The translations under genes and the position numbers were made by a program. A stretch of 64,000 bases of DNA from NIOZ-UU13 sp964653075 (GTDB taxonomy: Bacteria > Planctomycetota > Phycisphaerae > Sedimentisphaerales > Anaerobacaceae): NCBI GenBank assembly GCA_964653075.1, contig CAZZAX010000007.1, positions 1 through 64,000 on the forward strand, read 5' to 3'. Of the stretch, positions 24,531 through 34,043 are shown in pieces. The notes beneath the pieces were generated by a model. The model had not been told where the DNA came from and made no database searches. It saw only the letters and a program-made list of their open reading frames with translations. Within the stretch, counting starts at the first letter, position 1. Every line of letters starts with the position of its first letter.

Positions 24531-25499
24531 CTATGATTTTTTATTTTGCCAGACCTGATTGATGAAATTATTTACTGCAACGGCGGCTCGGGGATGGCGA
24601 ATCCGAATTATATCAACGCCGGCCTGCAGGAGGCAGACGGCGGTCGCTACTTCCCACATGGGTCCCCGGTCCTCAGCCGGTCCCCAGTCCGGTGCGTCTG
24701 TGACCTTGGCTTCTTTGGCCCGCCATGATTCATATCCGACGTCACAAATTACCGGCATGGCCATCATCTTGTCGCCGGTCAAGGCGGCGATACGCTGGCG
24801 TTCCTGAATCGAATATGCGTATTCTATTCCATATCCCAGCGCTCCTGTGGCCTGGAACGTTACTATTCGCTCCAGCGGGAAGCCCATATCAGAAGCTAAA
24901 ATATTGACCTGCTTGGCGATATTGATATCCAGCGGGGCCTCGGTTATGAGATAATGACCATCGGCTAAAGCAATGGCGGTCAAAGATTTGTAATTGTCCT
25001 CTGTGACGGTCCCAATGAGGCATTTTTCACCTTTTGCCGCACCGCTTACCTTGGGCATAACCTGGTTGTCTTTTTGGTCATTTCCACAGCCCCAGAGCAC
25101 AAGAGGCACCCCGACTGCTTTTAAGACTTCCTCGGTCACCTTGATAGCGTGATCGGCGTCTTTATCGCCCTTATCCGGATGAATACCCTCGAATTTTATA
25201 CAAATTAACTCTGCTCCATACTCTTCTACGCATTTTTTGGCCCAGTCACCGGGGCTGTCCAGCACATCTTTATATGGTTCAAGCAATACATCTGGCCAGT
25301 CATCAGGCTTACTATCCAGAACGTCCATGGCAATAACCGGTTTTTCACCAGCATCGGCTGAAGAACTGCCATAAACGACATTACTCGCTCCACCTATGGT
25401 TACCGTTGAGGTTCGAGTGCCTCCGTCTTCTTTTGTTGCGCCAAGTGTAAGGCAGTTTACTGAGCCGGTAAATCTCTCTGCAATTTCAGGAACTGGCAT
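24531..25499 (-). CDS. acsD: Corrinoid/iron-sulfur protein, small subunit
   Basis: The delta subunit of the corrinoid iron-sulfur protein, which helps carry the methyl-cobalamin between AcsE and acetyl-CoA synthase. 322 residues from the ATG at 25499, the same size as the Moorella protein. That start has a perfect GGAGGT six bases upstream, so the ATG at 25526, nine codons earlier, is unlikely to be used. A TIM-barrel layout is visible: VIAMDVLDS, LICIKFEGIHPD, VPLVLWGCGN, YLITEAPLDIN and DIIRIRHPRA. It lies 27 bases after the acsF-like gene. Confidence 0.93.
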   Translation of the reverse strand: MPVPEIAERFTGSVNCLTLGATKEDGGTRTSTVTIGGASNVVYGSSSADAGEKPVIAMDVLDSKPDDWPDVLLEPYKDVLDSPGDWAKKCVEEYGAELICIKFEGIHPDKGDKDADHAIKVTEEVLKAVGVPLVLWGCGNDQKDNQVMPKVSGAAKGEKCLIGTVTEDNYKSLTAIALADGHYLITEAPLDINIAKQVNILASDMGFPLERIVTFQATGALGYGIEYAYSIQERQRIAALTGDKMMAMPVICDVGYESWRAKEAKVTDAPDWGPAEDRGPMWEVATAVCLLQAGVDIIRIRHPRAAVAVNNFINQVWQNKKS

Positions 25500-25526
25500 T
25501 TTAAGACCTCCAATAATGTTTATCAT

Positions 25527-26288
25527 TTATAGCTCGGGGTTCGCAGTCTGCGAGCTCGAAACTAATATCTCTTCGAATATTTTACGCGCCGCTGAAAAAG
25601 CCGGGCTGTCATTTTCAAGGTCAAAGACCGTCTTGTTATGCATTGAGTCATCAAAAACCGACTTATCATAAGGTATATGTCCGAAGCTGTCTATCCCGTC
25701 TATTTCTTTATCGCTATCGGCCCTGTTCCATATGATACCTGTTTGCTTTACGGCGATTGGTAATTTTTTAGAAAGGTCAAAAATCCTCTTGGCAGTGAGG
25801 GTGCCGATGGTGTTCGGTTCCGCTACGATGCACAGCATGTCAACATTATTGGTGGTTCGGCGGGAAAGATGCTCCATTCCCGCCTCGTTGTCAATAATCA
25901 CGAAATCATACTGAGAACCAAGCTGGTCCAGGAACTTTCGAAGCATATTATTAACAGCGCAGTAGCAGCTCGGTCCTTCCGGCCGGCCCATTGTGAGTAA
26001 GTCGAAGCCTTCGGCCTCAGTAATCGCCTGCTGTATTCCATATTCCATCGAACGTACCTTATCCATACCGGCGTTACTTGGCGGTTTAGAACGGGCTTCT
26101 TCACGGATGTCTGCGACGGTGATTTCCGGCTCAATCCCCAATGTCAAACCAAGGCAGGAATTTGGGTCGGCATCCACCACAATGACACTTTTTCTGTCGG
26201 CCTGCTCAAGCAGGAACCTTGTAAACATAGCTGCTAAGGTTGTCTTACCCGAGCCGCCTTTTCCACTTACTGCAATTGTTGTTGCCAT
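25527..26288 (-). CDS. CODH/ACS nickel-insertion ATPase (CooC/AcsF type), copy 1
   Basis: A P-loop ATPase of the MinD/CooC family, 253 residues from the ATG at 26288. The deviant Walker A GKGGSGKTT follows the start immediately, as usual in the family; VVDADPNSCLG, GPSCYCAVNNML with a CxC pair, and VIIDNEAGMEHLSRR are seen. In acetogens AcsF/CooC matures the nickel clusters of CODH or ACS. An ATG at 26327 overlaps the stop of the preceding gene as ATGA and could be used by coupled translation, adding 13 residues without family match. A second homologue lies at 34044. Confidence 0.88.
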   Translation of the reverse strand: MATTIAVSGKGGSGKTTLAAMFTRFLLEQADRKSVIVVDADPNSCLGLTLGIEPEITVADIREEARSKPPSNAGMDKVRSMEYGIQQAITEAEGFDLLTMGRPEGPSCYCAVNNMLRKFLDQLGSQYDFVIIDNEAGMEHLSRRTTNNVDMLCIVAEPNTIGTLTAKRIFDLSKKLPIAVKQTGIIWNRADSDKEIDGIDSFGHIPYDKSVFDDSMHNKTVFDLENDSPAFSAARKIFEEILVSSSQTANPEL

Positions 26289-26316
26289 TTTTTCTGTCTC
26301 GTATAGCGTTGGAACT

Positions 26317-28236
26317 TCATGTTTCACACTTTACTGCTGATACGGATGGGAACAATGATAAATCCGTGTGCGGCAGGAAATTAGCTCTTGTAAATTCATC
26401 CATATATCCCGGATGGCTCATCAGATCAAAATATGTCATACCTTCGGCGATTTTTTCGGCTGTTTCAAGGGCTTGCCGACTTAGCAGAACCGTCTTTGCA
26501 CCTGCTATGGATGTGTTACCCACAAACCGCATCTTCTCCACCGGCACATCCGGCAGCATTCCAATATTAACTGCCTGCTGAATATTCAGGAAGTTTCCGA
26601 ATCCACCGGCTAAATAAACCGCCTCCAGGTCCTCGGAGGTTGTTTGAGTCGCTTCCATAAGCACTTTGATAGAGGCAAAAACGCCGGCTTTGGAACGTAT
26701 CAGATTGTCGATGTCCGCCTGTGTAATTACTATTTCCTGGTGCTCGTTATCTGCAGGGGATATTTGGAACTGCCGGCCCTCATCGCCTTCGGTTAATCTT
26801 GGCTGGCCGTTGTCTTTGAGGCGTCCTGTTCGATCTATGACTCCTTTGGTAAATAATTCGGCAAGTGTGTCCAGAAGTCCCGACCCGCAGATGCCGACCG
26901 GATGTTTCTGGCCAATTATCTTAAGCTCTATGGAACCATCGTCGAGAATAGTGAGTTTTTCTATAGCGCCGGCTCCCGCTCTCATGCCGTGTTTAACTCC
27001 GCTTCCTTCGAACGCAGGGCCAGCCGAGCTTGAAGCGCAGGCGAGCCACTCTTTATTACCAAGAACCACTTCACCGTTTGTTCCTATGTCGATAAAGAGT
27101 GAAACGCCTTTCTGGGTAAAGATTCGCGTTGTTAGAACGCCTGCTACTATATCGCTGCCGACATAGGCGGCCACACTGGGCAGGCAGTATAATAAACCTC
27201 GTTTATTGATTTGGATGCCTGCTTCTGCGGCTCTAATCGGCGGCACAAAGCCGGCTGAGGCGATATACGGCTCTCTGCGAATTCGAGTTGGATCAAGATT
27301 CAGTAAAAAATGCACCATCGCAGTGTTGCCGGCACAAACGATGGCATTCAGGTCCTGTAAATCAACCTTCTGTCTCGAAGCCAGTGTTACAATTAGATTG
27401 TTGACGTCATTAACGATGCGATTTTGCATTTCATCAAAGGCGTCGTTTTCTTCTGCGTAAATGATTCGGCGAATATAATCCTCGCCGAAGTTTATCTGGC
27501 TGTTGTAAGTTGCTTCGGTATCTATTGTAGTGGCTTTTGTCAGATCGACAAGGTGGGCCACAACGGTTGTCGTACCAAGGTCAACAGCGACGGCAAAGTT
27601 TCTCTTGCAATGATTGCCAGGCTCGACCTCGATAACCTCGGTGGTTTCTCCCCGACGACCTGCCGTTACTGTAACCTTATAGTCGCTGCTTTGCAGCAAT
27701 CCGGATAGTTTTTGAAGGAGACGGAAACCGGTTTGCATTATAGGGGCGTCGATCTGTTCGCGTATTGCCAGATACAGGCGCTCGTGGTCTGCAGTGTGGT
27801 CGTGCACTGTGGGCGGTGACATCCCAACGCAGATTTTACGAACCAGAGGGTCGAACTCAAATATTCCTTCCCGTACTTCTGACGGCAGATCACTGAATCT
27901 GTGGGCGTCCGAGTCCATAAGTATTTGACTTGTTTCCAAAGTATGAGACCTTGGAACAGTTATGGTCATATCGGAAAGTACTTTGGTCTGGCAGGCAAGG
28001 ACTATATTCTCCCGCACTTCGTCCGGTGTAAGTAAAGCGGTTGGCTTGCTTTGAAATTGTCCCTCGTCAATTATTACTTTGCATTTACCGCAATATCCGT
28101 CTCCGCCGCAGATACTGCTTAAATAAATGCCGGCTTTGTGGGCGGCATCGAGCAGAACTGCCCCCGAAGGCACTTTTATCTTTAAGCCGCTGGGTTCGAA
28201 ACGAATTGTGTATTGTTTCTTCTTGCTCTCTTCCAT
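26317..28236 (-). CDS. acsV: Reductive activator of corrinoid protein (RACo, AcsV-like)
   Basis: Restores the active Co(I) state of the corrinoid protein using ATP and a ferredoxin centre. 639 residues. The N-terminal [2Fe-2S] domain has Cys43, Cys49, Cys52 and Cys82 (CGGDGYCGKC, then ACQT). A linker and the middle domain follow, then an ASKHA ATPase domain starting at AVDLGTTTVVAHLVDL (about residue 217) with CAGNTAM, LFIDIGTNGEVVLG and AGGFGNFL. Length and architecture match the family. It lies between acsC and the nickel ATPase gene. Confidence 0.92.
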   Translation of the reverse strand: MEESKKKQYTIRFEPSGLKIKVPSGAVLLDAAHKAGIYLSSICGGDGYCGKCKVIIDEGQFQSKPTALLTPDEVRENIVLACQTKVLSDMTITVPRSHTLETSQILMDSDAHRFSDLPSEVREGIFEFDPLVRKICVGMSPPTVHDHTADHERLYLAIREQIDAPIMQTGFRLLQKLSGLLQSSDYKVTVTAGRRGETTEVIEVEPGNHCKRNFAVAVDLGTTTVVAHLVDLTKATTIDTEATYNSQINFGEDYIRRIIYAEENDAFDEMQNRIVNDVNNLIVTLASRQKVDLQDLNAIVCAGNTAMVHFLLNLDPTRIRREPYIASAGFVPPIRAAEAGIQINKRGLLYCLPSVAAYVGSDIVAGVLTTRIFTQKGVSLFIDIGTNGEVVLGNKEWLACASSSAGPAFEGSGVKHGMRAGAGAIEKLTILDDGSIELKIIGQKHPVGICGSGLLDTLAELFTKGVIDRTGRLKDNGQPRLTEGDEGRQFQISPADNEHQEIVITQADIDNLIRSKAGVFASIKVLMEATQTTSEDLEAVYLAGGFGNFLNIQQAVNIGMLPDVPVEKMRFVGNTSIAGAKTVLLSRQALETAEKIAEGMTYFDLMSHPGYMDEFTRANFLPHTDLSLFPSVSAVKCET

Positions 28237-28309
28237 TGTCTATACTTGACGCTAAATGCCCGATTTCTCCTTTTCTTCAGTATCTTACGTCGAGCACAGA
28301 GCGTCCAGT

Positions 28310-29647
28310 TTAATTCCAGATCTCCTGGAGATATTTAGGCAGCATCGAACATTCTCTTGGGCCGACCATAACCTCCCAGTTTGTGGCCTCTTCGAGTTTG
28401 CCGCTCATTACGGCGACATAGCCGGGGATGATTAGTTTACGGTGCTTGACAAGATCTGCCACGCCGTGTTTGGTCATGGCGTCAGCCACTGTTTTTTCAT
28501 TGAGCTTGTCCCCTGAATAAGCCGTCAGGACACTTGTGCCCTCGGTGTCAACCACGAGGATATAGCTTGGTATCCTGCTGGACTCGACGTCCGATTCCAC
28601 AGTGTAATATGTAAGTGAAAAGTTCGTTGTAAACATTACCGGTGAATTCTCATTAGCTTCGCCGATGCGATAGATTTTTGGCTCTACCTGGACTGGCTTT
28701 TGCGGATCTGTATAGATGTTCATCACCGCAGTCAGCATGGGCAAAATCGCGTTCGGTTCGACAGTGTCGAGTACCACTATACCGGCGTATTTACAAATCA
28801 GACTTATGGCCGAAGCTAACTGTGCATCAGTGTCGCCGTCAGTTGCAAATGATATTGTCGGATATCCGAGCGGTCTGAACGCTTTTTTCAAGGCCAGTGC
28901 CCGCATCTTTGAAAGATTAAGTAGTTGACTTTGCAGATCCGGGCTCTGGATGTTTAATACTATATCTTCTACTCCTGCGGCCTTTGTTTTTTCAGTAAGT
29001 TCCGCCAGAGCATCGAGTGAGTCGGACTTTCCTACAATAGGACAACCGTTTTCCCTGGCAATTTTTGCCATTTGTTCGGCGGTCTCCGGAGTAGCCGAGG
29101 CAAGTAAAGGCACAGATTCCTTGGTTTTAGCTGCCGCCGCTGCCATTGCATCGGGTGAATCGGTTACCAGGATTAAAGCAAGATTACCGGCGTCTTTTAC
29201 TGTTGCGGCGGCCTGTGCAAAAGAATCGGAAGAGCCGCTGTCATTGACCAGAGCTATGGCCTTGACTCCGATTTTGATACCGATACGCTCAAACTGGAGT
29301 GCATTTACAGCTTCGATGCGTTTGGCTAACTCCTGGCCGGTAAGTTTGTCCGAGACGGTTACCGCAAGAGCGGTCGGATTGTAAAATTTCTCCTCATGTC
29401 GGAATATTACGGTTTCCTGCCCAAGCTGGACCTGGTTGTCTGCCGTGCCGAATACAACTTTTGCCATTGGCGGGGCCGATGCGGCGGCAAGTTTTTCTTT
29501 GGCTTCTTCAGAAACGTCGGGGCAGTCTTCGAGTTTGGCGCGTTTTTGAGCAAGCGCCATAGCAAAGGCCAGGCATGTAGGCATGCCGCACTTTTTACAG
29601 TTGGTTTTTGGTAGGAGCTTGAAAATGTCCAGTCCTGTTAGTGCCAT
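28310..29647 (-). CDS. acsC: Corrinoid/iron-sulfur protein, large subunit
   Basis: The gamma subunit, which binds cobalamin and a low-potential [4Fe-4S] cluster. 445 residues, within one residue of the Moorella protein. The cluster-binding cysteines are Cys17, Cys20, Cys25 and Cys42 (CKKCGMPTC, then CPDVS). A TIM barrel follows and the C-terminal half (about 330-445) is the cobalamin-binding domain. Normal ribosome binding site; 73 bases separate it from the activator gene. Confidence 0.95.
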   Translation of the reverse strand: MALTGLDIFKLLPKTNCKKCGMPTCLAFAMALAQKRAKLEDCPDVSEEAKEKLAAASAPPMAKVVFGTADNQVQLGQETVIFRHEEKFYNPTALAVTVSDKLTGQELAKRIEAVNALQFERIGIKIGVKAIALVNDSGSSDSFAQAAATVKDAGNLALILVTDSPDAMAAAAAKTKESVPLLASATPETAEQMAKIARENGCPIVGKSDSLDALAELTEKTKAAGVEDIVLNIQSPDLQSQLLNLSKMRALALKKAFRPLGYPTISFATDGDTDAQLASAISLICKYAGIVVLDTVEPNAILPMLTAVMNIYTDPQKPVQVEPKIYRIGEANENSPVMFTTNFSLTYYTVESDVESSRIPSYILVVDTEGTSVLTAYSGDKLNEKTVADAMTKHGVADLVKHRKLIIPGYVAVMSGKLEEATNWEVMVGPRECSMLPKYLQEIWN

Positions 29648-29730
29648 AGTATTTTTCCTTTATTCGTATTTTATATATTATTTAATATCCCTCGTTTCGT
29701 GCTTTTTTTACGAGATATATCTGGCATTTG

Positions 29731-31917
29731 TTAGAACATAGGCTCTAAAGTGGCTACAGGATGCTCGTTTTTGGTGATAAATTCCAGCACCTCTTCTTCG
29801 GTTGTGGCTGAGGTCTCGTCGGCAATTTTGGCGAAGAATTCTTCCGGATCAAATCCTATTTCCTTGATTCTTTCGGAGAGGGCATCCTTAATTTCTTCTT
29901 TGAGTATTTTCGGCATCCAGACAATCCGCTTAATCCCGCCTTCGGCGCGGATGAATTTTTTTGAGCAGATATAGTGCTTGGAATGACCGATGAAGCCTGG
30001 TGTTTGCTGGCCGCCTCCGACGGTCCCTGCCAGTGTCGAAAACTTCATTCCACAGGGTGTCATCTCGGGATACTCTCTATTGACTATCATTATTCCCCCT
30101 GTTGACGGCAGTACGGCGGCGATACATTCGAAACAGCCGCAGGAGGTCATCGGATCGGTAATCATACTATACTGGCTCATTCGCTCGACATTGCCGCCAC
30201 TGGCCTTGACGACAAATGCGTTTACCTTATCCCATTGACCGATGGTTGGCTCGATGCAGTTGCCTTTAGAGATGGGCTGATTCGGCCCTGATGGAATTAT
30301 CTCGAATGCCGCCCGGCAGTCCAGCCAGCTATAGGCACCGCAAAGACCCGGTCGTTCGGGCGAAACTACACAGACGTGGTTTGGAGCGAAACTTTGACAC
30401 AGTAAGCAGGAATAAAAGGTATCCACATCTTCGTCCTGCATACCCGCCAATCGCACATCACGCTCTGCATAGACGGCCTGTGCCTGCTGGCGAAGCTCTT
30501 CCACCTGCTTTTCGTCGGTGTATATTTTGACCTGTACCTTGTCTAAAATGCTCGAATATTCGTCATGGAATTTGGCGTGCAGGAGCTTGCCTATATGCTC
30601 GAGCTTGAAACCCGCCTTTGCAGCGTCCTTGCTGATTCGCACCCAGTTTATGTCCCGCTGTCCCATATGCCATAGGCCCTGTGCCTCGTTCGAAAATGTA
30701 TGTATCTGTCGCTCAAGCACAGGCTCGAAATCGGGCTGCATTTTTCTTCCGGCTACTTCCACTATAATACCCAGCGGCAGCCTTCCACCCAGTTCAAGAG
30801 AATCCGAATCAGGTCCTATCACTTCAACTTTTGCGTCTTCAACCTCACTGATATCCCGCATTCGAAGCCATTCGAAGGCAGGTGTTCTCTGGCCGCCGAA
30901 CTCACAGTGCATTTCTTCCTTTCGGATACGTTCACCTTCGAAGGCAGGGCTGACAGAGACCGGAATTGGTATTTCGGTGATTTTCACCTTAAGGCCGCGG
31001 ACTTCGACTGCTTTTTCTACTATCTGGTCATAAGGAATTTTCGATACGACGTGCTCATACGTGCATACGCCGGTAGGAAGAATTTCCGGAATGTCGGAAT
31101 CAGCAATGACAGGGAAACCATAGTTAATTGCACCGGCGGCGGTGGCATACCATTCGTCTGTAACCTTACCCAAAGCCATAACAAAGGCGAAGATTCTGTT
31201 TTTATTATAGAGCAGATTGCGTCGGAAATCGCCCGCCTGGACGCCTCCGAAGCTTAGGGCTGCACGGCTTGCAAAACCAAGAGAATATATTGCCGATGTG
31301 ATTTCCGGTCCGAAAGGCACCAGTCGTGTTTCCCAGCCCAACTGTACCCCGCCTTCGACGAGCTGCTCGGAGAAAGTGGTACCGTTATTGTGCGCGGACA
31401 TAAAAACATACAGGCAGCGTTCCTGTAGTTTACGGGCGATTTCAACCGCTGTTTCCACATCCGGTGCAGCACCGGCTATGGCTGCAAAGCCCGGCGCGGT
31501 ACCATCCACAAACTGAATGCCGCGTTCGCGGAGGATTACGTCGTCGGCCGCACCCAGCCAGATACCGTCCACCGGATTGGGCCCTATCAAGTACTTGCAG
31601 GCCTCGATAATCTCCTCTGCGAAAAGTGTTGCCATACCGGCGTCCAGAGCATGACCCAGATAGGGCACCCACAAATCATCGTCAACAGGCGGCGGCAGTA
31701 AATCTTTTATCTCCTGCATTACTTCTTTGAAATCGGATAATTTTTCGACCGCCATCCCTGTCATAGAATAAATGATGGGCATATAGTAGCCGGTGTTTGG
31801 AAACTCAACTCGGCAATCTTCGCCTTTTTCTTTGATTGCTTTTGTTAAGATGTCTTCGGCCTGTTTGGCTATTTTATGAGCGCCACGTATGGCTGCTGAT
31901 GCGATGATTTTTGACAT
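29731..31917 (-). CDS. acsB: CO-methylating acetyl-CoA synthase
   Basis: Condenses CO, CoA and the corrinoid-bound methyl group to acetyl-CoA. 728 residues, full length. The A-cluster ligands are all present: Cys504, Cys507, Cys516 and Cys526 for the [4Fe-4S] part (CLLCQSFAPNHVC, then GLCGAYS) and Cys593-Gly594-Cys595 for the distal nickel. Their spacing equals that of the Moorella enzyme shifted by two residues. The N-terminal domain that contacts CODH is also present, so this is the bacterial, not the archaeal short, form. It follows acsA by 65 bases. Confidence 0.97.
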   Translation of the reverse strand: MSKIIASAAIRGAHKIAKQAEDILTKAIKEKGEDCRVEFPNTGYYMPIIYSMTGMAVEKLSDFKEVMQEIKDLLPPPVDDDLWVPYLGHALDAGMATLFAEEIIEACKYLIGPNPVDGIWLGAADDVILRERGIQFVDGTAPGFAAIAGAAPDVETAVEIARKLQERCLYVFMSAHNNGTTFSEQLVEGGVQLGWETRLVPFGPEITSAIYSLGFASRAALSFGGVQAGDFRRNLLYNKNRIFAFVMALGKVTDEWYATAAGAINYGFPVIADSDIPEILPTGVCTYEHVVSKIPYDQIVEKAVEVRGLKVKITEIPIPVSVSPAFEGERIRKEEMHCEFGGQRTPAFEWLRMRDISEVEDAKVEVIGPDSDSLELGGRLPLGIIVEVAGRKMQPDFEPVLERQIHTFSNEAQGLWHMGQRDINWVRISKDAAKAGFKLEHIGKLLHAKFHDEYSSILDKVQVKIYTDEKQVEELRQQAQAVYAERDVRLAGMQDEDVDTFYSCLLCQSFAPNHVCVVSPERPGLCGAYSWLDCRAAFEIIPSGPNQPISKGNCIEPTIGQWDKVNAFVVKASGGNVERMSQYSMITDPMTSCGCFECIAAVLPSTGGIMIVNREYPEMTPCGMKFSTLAGTVGGGQQTPGFIGHSKHYICSKKFIRAEGGIKRIVWMPKILKEEIKDALSERIKEIGFDPEEFFAKIADETSATTEEEVLEFITKNEHPVATLEPMF

Positions 31918-31982
31918 AGGAAACCATCCTTTGCGTTTAATATCCTGAATAAACTATATTACATTTTGCTTTTCTTACTGTT

Positions 31983-33920
31983 CTATTCTACAGATAAAGC
32001 CCTGCGGTCTGCCATATCATAGAGCTTTCTTTCTTTTTCTTTGTTGATACCCAGTGCATCTCGCTTGCTTTCGATATGCTCAATCATCATATGAGCGGCT
32101 TTAATTGGGTCACGTTCGAAGGCCCATTTGCCACCAACATCCTTTTCAATTTCTTCGGTTAGATACCGTGTTAAATTTGGAGCGCCAAGTACAGGCAAGG
32201 GCTCGCCGATAACAGTATAAACACCTGAGGCAACAAAGTACATTCCGATTGAAACAGCCTTTTCTGACATCCATTCTGGTGCAGCCCCTGCGGCGGGCAA
32301 CTCTGATATATCCTCTCCGAGGCCGCCTTCGGCAACAACATTAGATAGAATTGTCAAAATCCTGCTGTTATCCACGCAGGAACCAACGTGAAGCACCGGT
32401 GGGATACCAACTGTTTCACAGACCTCAGCCAGCCCTTCGCCACAATATTTTGCTGCCGCGTCCGGTCTCATTAAGCCGGCTTTGCCGGCTGCTAATGCAC
32501 TACAACCCGTACTGACGACTATGACATTATTCTTGATAAGCTCCTTTATCATAGTAAGGTGGCCGTAATCGTGCACTTGCTTGGGATTATTGCAGCCTAC
32601 AACTCCCGCGGCACCGCGTATTCGACCATTGATGATATTGTCATTTAATGGGCGATAACTGGAGCGAAATCGACCGCCAAGGTGGTAAAAAATATTTTCC
32701 GTTGTAAAACCTGCAATTCCACGCTCCTTTGCCTTTGGAATCTTGCCTTCACCGTTTCTGTTCGCAAAGTTCTCAATAGCTATCTTGATGATTTTTCTTG
32801 CAGTTTCGACAGCTCTATCCTCGTGAAATTCAATGTGCTCTGCCCCAGCAATCTTACATTTGGGGGATGTAGTAATCAGCTTAGTATGGAAACAGTTAGA
32901 TAGAGAACCGAGCGCAGGCATAATGCACTGCACATCAACCAGCATAACTTCCGCGACACCGGTCATCATAGCTAATTCTTGCTGCAGAAAGTTGCCGGCA
33001 ACCGGTATCCCATGGCGCATTAAAATCTCATTGGCTGTGCAGCATATCCCTGCAAGGTTGATGCCTGTGGCGCCTTTTTCCTCGGCCATTTTTATTAGCT
33101 CTGGTTCCTGTGAAACCGCCACAATTATATCCGAAAGCGTAGGCTCGTGGCCATGCACTATTATATTTACCTTCTTTGCGTCAAGGACTCCGAGATTAGC
33201 CCCAAATCGAATCGGCCAGGGGCTTCCAAAGAGAATGTCTGAGAGTTCCGTGGCAATAAGTGAACCGCCCCAGCCATCTGCCAAAGAAGCCCGGATGCCT
33301 TGTTTCATGAGATTTTTATAGTCAGAGCCTACACCAATATGTGTTCTGTGCATAATCTCGACAATTTCGCGGTCAACGGCACGAGGAGTTACGCCAAAAT
33401 CTTTCCAAACCTTTTGTCTGGCAACTGGTGGGTAGGCCGCTGTGCTTACAAGTGTTCCATCTTGTTTTCCAAATTCAGTTAACATCGCATTGGCCAGATC
33501 GCTGCCGATTTCCTTTGTGTCTCTGCCTTCTACCTTGATCCCGTATCTCGCTGCAACTTCCCTCAATTTCAACTCATCTTTGATTGTATAATCGCAGCTA
33601 TCGCTCTCAATAGCCATCTTGAATGTGTGTGCGACGTCACGGCCATGGTCGGAATGTGCCGCAGCCCCGCCAGCAATCATACGAAGCAAGTTTCTTGCTG
33701 CGATTGTATCGGCGGTAGCGCCGCATATTCCTGCTTGTGCCTTTTTTGTGATTCGGCAAGGCCCCATGGTACAAATCCGGCAGCATATCCCCTGTTTTCC
33801 GAAACCACACTGCGGTGATTGAGCATCAAGCCTGTCCCATGCGTTCTGCTGGCCTGCTTCGGCCATATGGGCTATCATTTCCTGTGACGCTTTATCAATA
33901 CTACGTTCTTTTGGCTCCAT
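31983..33920 (-). CDS. acsA: Anaerobic carbon-monoxide dehydrogenase catalytic subunit
   Basis: Reduces CO2 to CO (or the reverse) with a Ni-Fe-S C-cluster. 645 residues. The N-terminal cysteine block QCGFGKQGICCRICTMGPCRI supplies the B and D clusters; C-cluster ligands are seen in HGHEPTLSD, GVVGCNNPKQVHDYGH, STGCSALAAGK and HVGSCVDNSRI. The adjacency with acsB shows it is the carbonyl-branch CODH rather than a CO-oxidising CooS with a hydrogenase. A promoter-like sequence lies just upstream (33991-34019). Confidence 0.96.
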   Translation of the reverse strand: MEPKERSIDKASQEMIAHMAEAGQQNAWDRLDAQSPQCGFGKQGICCRICTMGPCRITKKAQAGICGATADTIAARNLLRMIAGGAAAHSDHGRDVAHTFKMAIESDSCDYTIKDELKLREVAARYGIKVEGRDTKEIGSDLANAMLTEFGKQDGTLVSTAAYPPVARQKVWKDFGVTPRAVDREIVEIMHRTHIGVGSDYKNLMKQGIRASLADGWGGSLIATELSDILFGSPWPIRFGANLGVLDAKKVNIIVHGHEPTLSDIIVAVSQEPELIKMAEEKGATGINLAGICCTANEILMRHGIPVAGNFLQQELAMMTGVAEVMLVDVQCIMPALGSLSNCFHTKLITTSPKCKIAGAEHIEFHEDRAVETARKIIKIAIENFANRNGEGKIPKAKERGIAGFTTENIFYHLGGRFRSSYRPLNDNIINGRIRGAAGVVGCNNPKQVHDYGHLTMIKELIKNNVIVVSTGCSALAAGKAGLMRPDAAAKYCGEGLAEVCETVGIPPVLHVGSCVDNSRILTILSNVVAEGGLGEDISELPAAGAAPEWMSEKAVSIGMYFVASGVYTVIGEPLPVLGAPNLTRYLTEEIEKDVGGKWAFERDPIKAAHMMIEHIESKRDALGINKEKERKLYDMADRRALSVE

Positions 33921-33990
33921 AAATGTACCTCTATTCTAAAGTTTACTATCAGTATCCATTTTGTATTACGCCCCAAAATGGTAGAATGTT

Positions 33991-34019
33991 TACATAATGG
34001 AAAATCCTCGCATTGTCAA
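33991..34019 (-). promoter_or_regulatory. Probable promoter of the acsA-folD block
   Basis: On the - strand TTGACA (34019-34014), 17-base spacer, TATGTA (33996-33991); about 70 bases before the acsA start. It lies in the 123-base gap after the second nickel ATPase gene, so acsA onward can be expressed separately from it. Confidence 0.45.
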
Positions 34020-34043
34020 TTATTGTTTTTGGCCTTTTTACCC